From contig NC_089597.1 in NCBI RefSeq assembly GCF_019320115.1, positions 122,785,485 through 122,849,484 of the forward strand: DNA of 64,000 nt, given 5' to 3'. Positions 56,666-64,000 of this stretch are shown here, one piece after another. Under the pieces are notes generated by a model. It made no database searches, had not been told where the DNA came from, and saw nothing but the letters and a program-made list of their open reading frames with translations. This stretch comes from Miscanthus floridulus (lineage: Eukaryota > Streptophyta > Magnoliopsida > Poales > Poaceae). The position numbers were made by a program, and so were the translations under genes. The first letter of the stretch is position 1, and each line of letters opens with the position of its first letter.

Positions 56666-56759
56666 AATATATCACAAATAAGTTCACAAGTAATCCAAGT
56701 GCTCCATCATCTTCAACCACAATTGTAAATAGAAGTATCATTAACAACCACAAGTATCA

Positions 56760-58899
56760 TCACTGATTTGGTGAAGGATTCGCTAAAGCATGAGGATCGT
56801 TCGATGCCACCAATTGATTCTGCACAAAGGAGAAGAGATTGCATGTGTGAGACAAGATAAATATATACCATACATGAATAAAACTTTCATACTCCACTAG
56901 GTTTGACCGTAAGCATGGACATACAAACTAAAATATTTATACTCACAGGAGTAGAATAGTGAGGAGGTGGAGGTGGAGGTGGAGCGAATAGCGAAGGTGG
57001 CAGAGCTACACCCGTAGCGGCGCCAAGACTTTGCATGTACTGAAGAATCTCCACCATCCTCCGCTGCTCGGCCTCCCGCTCGGCCTCCACCCTCTCCATC
57101 TTCGCCTGCATCTGCTCCCATATCCTCCTCTCTTGTTCCAGCTGGGCCTACAATATATTCACCCCAATGTTACAATAATGCAAAGGAAAGGTATGAAAAA
57201 AACCAATGAACGACGAATAAACCAGGAATAACCTCGAGTGCCTCCACCCGGTGGTGTGAAGTGTCCTGCCGAGGTCGTATGGCCGGGCTCCTACTCGTGC
57301 TGCTTGCTCAAATCTAGGAGAGACTGGGAGTAGCGGCCGAGTCGATTGCGCCGTCACCAATCCAGTACCGCCCATGCTTCTAGCCTCCTCCCACCCTCAT
57401 GACGACTTCTCCGTCAAGGTCCTCAGTGCTCGGATCGTACTCTGACCCATGGACCTCCCTTGCCATTGATGTGTACTCACTAAGGCGGTTGTGGACGGTC
57501 ACATTGTTGTACGCCTCAGGCCCGTCCTCCGGGTTGTAGTCGACATCGGACGTCGCCTTGCCCTTGTGGGCCATAGCAAATGCCTTGAAGATGGAGCAAG
57601 GCTGGCCACCATGTGACGCCGACTGCGAGAAAAAATGCAAGATGATTAGAAATCATGCAGAATTGAGCGTTAGAATAAATAAATGAATTTGCGTACCCAT
57701 GTTTCTGCGTATCCGCTAAGGCTACGACTGCCTTGATGGTGTGCTACACCTGGCATCATCAAACACAGCTCCCGGCACAAGTTGTGCGTCTCCTCCCACT
57801 CGTGTGAACACCACCTATCCACCATCTGTTCCCAGCACTGGGGATGCGCGGCGCACCAATAAGGAATCATCTACAGGCCATCAAGTACATGACATATTAG
57901 AAGATGAAATTAAGCTTACTTAATCTCAAAAGGAATCAGTATTAATGTTCTGTATTTACCTGTAGGTACTGGTCCTGAGTTAACGTCATGGATCTTGCGT
58001 CCCTTTTGGTGACCTTCGTTCTAAGGACGGTCCTGTGGTAAGTTACGACGGTCTAGATGCGCGTCTCGTAATGCATGTCCACGACGAGTTTTTTTGCAGT
58101 ATTTAGTAGCCACCGCATCCGCCCTGGCCTCATGTCCGTCTTGGCATCTAAAGAAATCCTGCATACAAACACGATGTATCCATTCATTATTTCAAGAATG
58201 TATTAAGCAATGTAGTGCGAGGAAGACTTGCCCACAGCTCTTGCTTCACCCCGCTCTGCCTTGTTGTTGAATACCCTACGGGCCCGATCTGCAGCATCGG
58301 GGGCGGCGGCGTAGTGGTCAAACGAGTAGGCCGGCCCCGTCACTCCGACGTACTCAACCAGGCCAGGGAAGTGCTCCTTGCACAGAAGACCGAGGATGCC
58401 ATTGACTTGGCGTGTGTGACCACCTCCACTCGCCACAATCGTCCAGTTCCTACCCAAGTGATTAAGAAAAATTATTAATTTCTATTTTGATTTTCAACAT
58501 ATCATATAAGTAGTAGTGATAACATCTAAAGTTACTTATTTTCCCCCTCAGGTCGAATCAGCGGGCGTCTCTCACGAGGTATCAGCCACTGAGGGAGGCT
58601 CGCAGGACCTCGCAAGTAGACGCTCGATGAAGTAGAGGAAGCGGAACCCCCCCCGCTATCGCCTCGTCCTTGTCGTCCTCCTGCGCATCCTCCTGCGCCT
58701 CCTCGTCGTCCTCCTATGCGTCCTCCTACGCCTCCTCGGCGTCCTCCTAGGGCACCTGCTCCTCCTCCTCCTCCTCACGTGACGGGGCGGCAGGCGATGA
58801 CTCCCTCCTACGGCTGCTCCTCCTCCTACTCTCCCCTGGTGCAGCGGTCCTTGTCCTTCGGTACAAGGACATTAGCTTCCTCATCCTATCGCCCACCAT
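56760..58899 (-). pseudogene. Transposase_24/TNP1-like gene of the CACTA element
   Basis: The likely start is the ATG at 58,899 (MVGDRMRKLMSLYRRTRTAA). Further parts are RNWTIVASGGGHTRQVNGIL (about 58,455-58,395), the core Transposase_24 block IPYWCAAHPQCWEQMVDRWC (57,870-57,675), FAMAHKGKATSDVDYNPEDG (57,640-57,380), a Glu/Arg-rich helix (57,120-57,010) and a Pro-rich tail. The last intron runs from the GTGAGT at about 56,946 to a CAG ending at 56,820, and the final exon encodes NQLVASNDPHALANPSPNQ with its stop at 56,760. TNP1-type proteins bind the subterminal repeats. Two stops close together near 57,311-57,319 (SLS*I*AS) and a Glu/Asp-rich stretch with stops near 58,690-58,750 make this copy non-functional. 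Confidence 0.75.
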
Positions 58900-59982
58900 C
58901 TTTGTTCAATCACCTGCAATTAAAAAGAGTAAACCAATAAGCACAGATAAACAAGAAGTACTTAGAAATAGATGCAAAATAAACAAAACGTAATTACAAA
59001 ATAACATAGTATTACATGTATTAGAAATAATCTTCATGATCGAGATTAGCTGGATCATAAGTCTCATCATCACTATCAATTATGTCGAAATAATCAACAC
59101 TATCTGAATGAGCAATGTTGTCATTGTCATTGTCATTGTCTAAATGTAATCGCTCAAGCATTTGTAAGTCCTTCATATTTTGCACCTCATCTCCAGCGTC
59201 CTCTTCAATAACCGTTTCATTGTCTACTTCTATTCCGATCACTTCGGTTAAGTCTATCTCAAACATCCCTTCTAGTCCCTCTTCTTGAAAGAACTCTCCA
59301 TCATATGTGTTTCGATCTAAGTTGTAATCTTCATCGTTTGGGACAGGCACTGTACCGTGTGGTGATACCCTGTGCACAATATCCCAACCCTTAAGATGTC
59401 TTATGGTTTGACACGCATATGGGAGATAATAAACTTGTGTGGCCTATTGGGCCACAATATAGACATCGTCTCCTGGTAAGACGGAATCATGTTGAATTTC
59501 GACTAGCCCAAGATTAGAATATGTCCGTCTCGTTACTTCATGATCAAACCAATGGCATTTGAATATGATGGGATTAAAAGGTTTGGAACCATGAAACTTG
59601 AGTTCGTATATTTCTTTAATTCTTCCATAATACTCGACCTCATCAACGCCGGGCGTAAAAACTCTGGAACTTGTGGTTCTTCGATTGGGCCGACTCTGCT
59701 CGTAGCTTGTTGTGCGAAAGCGATATCCATTCACGTCATAACCAGAAAATGACCTGACCCTATAGGCAAAGCCATCGGCAACCTATCTCAACTCGGCACG
59801 CATAGACGCATCCCTCTGGCCCTGCAAGCTCAAGCAGGATACATCGTTATATTATTCGCATGTACGATTAACTTAGAATGTCAAACTAAGTATGAGCTAA
59901 ATTGGACGGTACTTTCTGTTTGAACCAAGAAATGAAATCGGGTATTCCATTTCCCGCACCCTGTCTAAGAAGGGTATCTACC

Positions 59983-61218
59983 CAAAGTTTTGCTAGGCGC
60001 TAGGTGAAATCTAGGCGATGACCCTTAGCCTAGCGACTAGTCCAGCCTAGGCCAGCCTAGGCGATGCTAGGCGTTTTTCTAGGCGTTTTGCCAATTTATA
60101 TTTATATATCAATATATAATATATACAATTATAGGCTTATAGCACAAATCATGAATAATTTAGATAAAAAATAGGGAAGGACCAGTAGACATACCTTAGG
60201 TCCTTTGTCCTTAGTTGCTGAATTTCCTGCAGCACTGCTGCAATAGAAGTGGACAACACTTTTAGATGCAATTGGGCATCAATACAAGTGATACAAAAAA
60301 TAGGAAATAACAAGTTAGGTACTTATCAGAGGTCTGAGCCTTCTCCCATCCATTATCAACATTTCAGCAGCATAGGATAGCCTTTTGAAATCACAAACAT
60401 GAAGGGACTGCAGCATGTTGTCATTGCAGCATTCACTTGCTTAGTAGTGCGGATCTGATCAATACTCCTACCAAGCAGTTAGGGAACAGAGGAGAGGAGA
60501 AGAACAGAGGAGAGGAGCAGGGAACAGAGGAGAAGAGCAGGGGAGGAGCAGGGAGCAGAGGAGAGGAGCAGGGAACAGAGAGGAGAGGAGCAGGGAACAG
60601 AGGAGAGGAGCAGGAGAGGACCTTGGGCCTTGGGGCTTCAGCTTAGGGAGGACGAGACCGGCGGGGAGGAGCTTCCAGGCGGGGCGGAGCGCGACCGACG
60701 GGACCACGAGCTCGGCGCGGAAGAGTGCGGCCTGCGGGACCACGAGCTCGGCGGGGAGGAGCGCGACCGACAGTACCACGAGCTCGGCGGGGAGGAGCGC
60801 AGCCTGCGGGACCACCTACCCAGCGAGGAGGAGTGCAGCCGGCGGGAGCAGCTTCCCGGCGGGGTCGTAGGGAGGTGAGCGGCCGTCGGAGAGCTTCCCG
60901 GAAGCAAGCAGGCGCGTCCTTTTCCCCCTTCTCCCTCTTATCCTTCCCACGCCCGAGCCTTCTTTTCCCGCGCCCGAAGCCAGCTGCGTGCGCGCGGTCA
61001 CCCGCGGCGTCAATTTTTCGCGCGCTCGGTCACCGCGACCGCCTCCGCGCCGCCTAGACCGCTTCAGCGCCGCCGAATCGACGCCGAGGCGCCGCCTTGC
61101 GCCGCCGAGGCGCTCCACCCGCCTAGGGGTCCGCCTACCCCCGTAGGCCAGGCGGAACCCCTCGCCTTGCGATTAGTCGCGCCTAGGCGGGGATGAGGCG
61201 TCGCCTTTTCAAACATTG
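59983..61218. mobile_element. hAT-type non-autonomous element inserted in the TNP2 exon
   Basis: A perfect 8-bp target duplication TATCTACC (59,975-59,982 and 61,219-61,226) flanks it. Ends are CAAAGTTTTGCTAGGCG and, complemented, CAATGTTTGAAAAGGCG, 12 of 17 matching. Many TAGGCG/GCCTAGGCG motifs lie just inside both ends (59,993-60,085 and 61,020-61,200), as is usual for hAT subterminal regions. The interior (AT-rich left, GC-rich right) has no recognisable transposase. An 8-bp duplication with 5'-CA ends fits hAT. Confidence 0.85.
60480..60625. repeat. GAGGAGAGGAGCAGGGAACA minisatellite in the hAT element
   Basis: Imperfect 20-26-bp units of purine-rich sequence are repeated six or seven times. 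Immediately to the right, 60,705-60,850 has a second array (ACCACGAGCTCGGCGGGGAG, about 36 bp per unit, three to four copies). Long open frames here result from the repeat composition. Confidence 0.85.
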
Positions 61219-64000
61219 TATCTACCTGCTGCGGGGTAGGATCCCTTGATTGACGCCAGAATTCATGAAGAAATTCCCTGTACCAACGAGAAACAAGGGG
61301 GTTGGATACAGAATAGTGATGGCGTATTTAACAAGTTCGTTGAGAACTTACTGCATGTACGGCGCCACTTCATCAAGGTTGGTCAACACGTATAGCATGA
61401 TATGGCACCACTCTTCATGATTCAAGGTCTTGGGGGTCGATGCACTTGCGCTTCCAAGTTGCCCTCGGAAAAGGCTGAGGTTCGATTCATTTTCGCCAGC
61501 ATTGTAACGAGGGGGTGGATTATGCACGCTAGGGAGGTTGTCACCATAGTATGTTGTTGTGAAGTTCGCCACCTCCTCCAGAATGTATGCCTCTGCAATG
61601 GAAGCCTTGATTTTGCATTTATTTCTATATTTCTTTCGAAGAACCTTTAGACATCTCTCGATTGGATAGCACCAACGGCCCTGCATGCCCCCCCCCCATT
61701 CGTGCCTCATACGGGAGGTGCAAAATCAAATGCTACATCAGATTGAAGAAGCCAGGTGGAAAGATCTTCTCCAACTTACAGAGCAACACATGTGCCATTC
61801 TTTCCAAGTCGGCAATCACGGTCCGAGATAACTCCTTGGCACAAAGCTGGCGAAAGAAATAGCTCAACTCTGCCAGCACTAGCTAGACATGCTCAGGGAC
61901 ATAGCCTCGAACCATCGCCGGAAGAAGCCGCTCAATTCATATGTGGTAGTCATGACTCTTCATCCCTAAGACTCGCATAGTAGATAAGTTCACTCCCCTC
62001 CTCAGATTAGCTGCATACCCATCAGGAAATATTAACGTCTGCATCCATTCTAGTACTTTCTTCCTTTGGGGCTTGCTCAAGACAAAATCGGCCTTAGGCC
62101 TTCTTCATGTTTTGCCACGACTAGGAGGCTTCATATGTTGGTTTGGTTTATTGCATAATGTTGTCAGATCCACTCTAGCCTTAACGTTGTCCTTTGACTT
62201 GTCAGGAATGTCCATGATTGTTGTCCAAAATGCCTCGGCGACATTCTTTTCAGTGTGCATTACATCAATGTTGTGTGGAAGGAGAAGGTCATCAAAATAG
62301 GGGAGCCGAGTCAAGCCCGACTTATGAGTCCACATATGTTGCTCTCCATATCCCACAAAACCACCTTCTGGATTGACCACGAGACCATCTATCTATTCAC
62401 GAACCGTGGCACCAGTCATTATCGGTGGTGCAGGGTCTGTCACTACGACACCTTTCATAAAGTTCTTGATGTCTCATCTGAATGCATGGTCAAGAGGGAG
62501 GAATTGCCGATGTTTGTCGAACGATGAATACTTACCACCCTTCTGCAACAAAATGAACCTCAGACCTTCCTTGCATATTGGACATGGAAACTTTCTGTGA
62601 ACACACCAGGCGTAGAATATCCCATACGCTAGGAAGTCATGCAGGGAGTAGTGGTACCAAACATGCATTTTAAAGTTTTTCTTTATAGCTCGGTCGTATG
62701 TCCATACCCCTTCCTCCCAAGCTAGGATCAATTCATCAGTCACAGGCTCCATGAACACACCCATATTATTCCTCGGGTGTCTAGTAATTATCAACGACAA
62801 GAATATGTTCTGTCGTTGAAAGCATACGCCGGGGGGGGAGATTGAGGGGGATAATGAACACGGGCCAACATGTGTATGGGGCAGCCATCATTCTATAAGG
62901 ATTGAACCCATCTGTTGCCAGCGCAACACGTACATTACGAGCCTCTTTAGCTTTGTCATGATGAATGCCATCAAAGTGGGTCCATGCTTCACCATCGGGA
63001 TGCATGTACCATCCTGTCAGGATTGTATCATTTGCCATTTTTGTGCCATGTCATCTGTTTCACGGATTCCTCGGTCATATATAGCCGTTGGATCCTCGAT
63101 ATGAACGAAAGGTGCCATAGGATTGTCACGGGAATGTCAAGCTACCTCTTCTGGCCATCACCAGAATCTACCTCCAGGAACCTAGAGGATTTACACTTTG
63201 GACGGTACTTTGCTTCCACGTATTCTTTTCTAAATAGGACGCACCCCTTCGGGCAAGCATGTATCTGCTCATACGGCATCTTAAGTGCACGAAAGAGTTT
63301 CTGTGACTCGTGCATGCTCTTTGGCAGAAGGTGACCCTCCGGAAGCAGGCTGCCAATAACTATCAACATACCATCGAAGGCGTCTCAACTTAGGCTATAC
63401 TGGGACTTTAACGCCATTATGCGTCCAATGGCATCCAGTTGAGAAACCTTTGTCTGGCCGTGAAGGGGTTTCTATGCCGCGGCAAACATGTCGTAGAACG
63501 CCTTTGCGGTTGCCTCTGGCTCCTCCTCCGTACGTCCTTCAGCGAACTGTGCCTCGTGATAGTCATTTAACATGTCTGCTACCCCCGCATCAACATCATA
63601 ATCCTCGACGCGTGGTCTCACCACCTCCTCTCTCATACGATCGGCTTCACCATGGTAGACCCACCTGGTATAGTCTGTCGTAAATCCATTCTTTTCAAAG
63701 ATGTTCCCCCATGACCTTCTTCGTTTGTCTTTTCCTGTTTGCACATTTGCTACAGAGACAGCAAATTTTACTCGCTCCTTTAGCAGCCACGCCAAATGCT
63801 CGTTCCAAGAAAGCATCGGTCTTGTCGATCCATTCAATGGTGACCTGACCCTGACTTGCGCGGCCCGTGTACATCCACTCACGGTCCTCCATTCTCTAAC
63901 ATATATAGCGGCGAGCAATATAAACATCAATTGCATCTACACGACATTCCTACTATCTAATAGGTGAGGATATGTCCTAATCCCACGCTGAGGATGCGTA

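Larger units (their letters stand above)
59021..63892 (-). pseudogene. TNP2-type CACTA transposase, broken by stops and a hAT insertion
   Basis: The start is the ATG at 63,892 (MEDREWMYTGRASQGQVTIE), the N-terminal transposase-associated domain. The transposase core follows: CPKGCVLFRKEYVEAKYRPK (63,260-63,190), MANDTILTGWYMHPDGEAWT (63,038-62,980), PHNIDVMHTEKNVAEAFW (62,280-62,220). Then DUF4218 (61,710-61,348, NHEEWCHIMLYVLTNLDEV) and, after the hAT insertion and a 91-bp intron (59,912-59,822), DUF4216 (59,734-59,444, HWFDHEVTRRTYSNLGLVEI) and an acidic tail ending EDYF at 59,021. It would cut and join the element ends. In-frame stops (after MFAAA near 63,472, near 62,390, 61,890 and 61,735) disable it. 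Confidence 0.85.
55998..64000 (-). mobile_element. CACTA (En/Spm) DNA transposon, 3' end to beyond the window
   Basis: The left edge reads CACTACCGGAGACAGC at 55,998, the terminal inverted repeat of grass CACTA elements, preceded by CAC as the likely 3-bp target copy. Subterminal repeats, a Transposase_24-type gene and a TNP2 transposase follow, all transcribed right to left, so 55,998 is the element's 3' end. The 5' end lies past 64,000. Both genes are damaged and a hAT-type element interrupts one exon, so this copy is not expected to be autonomous. Confidence 0.9.

Noticed and set aside
60437..61118. Open frames in the hAT element as a captured gene
   Set aside because: They follow purine-rich and GAGCTCGGCGGGGAG minisatellites and are open on both strands; no family resemblance.
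1..64000. tRNA, rRNA or other RNA genes
   Set aside because: No cloverleaf with A- and B-box signals or rRNA sequence was recognised by eye; tRNA-like matches are limited to the primer-binding sites of retrotransposons.

Overview
This window looks like nuclear DNA from a grass, probably a panicoid such as the sugarcane/sorghum/Miscanthus group. The evidence is a CACTA transposon end carrying the grass-type CTTTGCCGAGTG subterminal repeat, nested Ty3/Gypsy and Ty1/Copia retrotransposons, and one very GC-rich intronless receptor-kinase gene. The species call is inference. There is no sign of bacterial, plastid or viral-genome organisation.

Bases 1-46,519 are almost entirely a nest of LTR retrotransposons. 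The host layer is a plus-strand Ty3/Gypsy element. Its 5' LTR is visible from 9,256 to 16,315, its primer-binding site is at 16,318, a scrap of pol C-terminus lies at 43,349-43,499, and its 3' LTR is 43,500-46,519. Into it have gone: a minus-strand Athila-like element (<1-9,255) with gag, protease and an env-like ORF but no reverse transcriptase or integrase, itself hit by a truncated short-LTR element (5,697-6,992); a 4.25-kb short-LTR element full of 44/37-bp minisatellite (11,803-16,055, target-site duplication ATGAC); a minus-strand Tat-like Gypsy element truncated inside its reverse transcriptase (17,313-24,374); and a minus-strand SIRE/Maximus-like Copia element that keeps gag but has no pol (to 43,348). 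The right LTR of the Copia element is split by a 4.5-kb solo LTR with target-site duplication ACCTA. A block of about 5.93 kb spanning the Tat/Copia junction is present twice in direct tandem (19,993-25,926 and 25,927-31,854).

Bases 46,520-55,997 are a gene island. It holds a frameshifted DUF295-type (KIB1-4 beta-propeller) pseudogene at 47,886-49,180, a non-genic TGTTGCA/TGTTTCA-rich repeat, and the one clearly intact protein gene of the window. That gene (51,500-54,802) encodes a 1,100-residue LRR receptor kinase of the PSY1R/PSKR type with a complete RD kinase domain. A 19-codon upstream ORF overlaps its start codon. A 120-bp segment of its 3' flank recurs 0.86 kb downstream.

Bases 55,998-64,000 are the 3' end and both genes of a CACTA (En/Spm) transposon on the minus strand: a Transposase_24/TNP1-like gene (58,899-56,760) and a TNP2-type transposase (63,892-59,021). 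Both are broken by stops. A 1,236-bp hAT-type element (59,983-61,218, target-site duplication TATCTACC) is inserted in a TNP2 coding exon. The other CACTA end lies beyond the window.

Nothing here reads as a new multi-gene system. The most unusual material is structural: the tandem duplication, the LTR insertion apparently shared by both LTRs of one Copia element, the minisatellite element that is open over long stretches of all three minus-strand frames, and the Athila-like derivative whose env-like ORF has a promoter-like TATA box and a 3' splice site in place of pol. All identities are read by eye.
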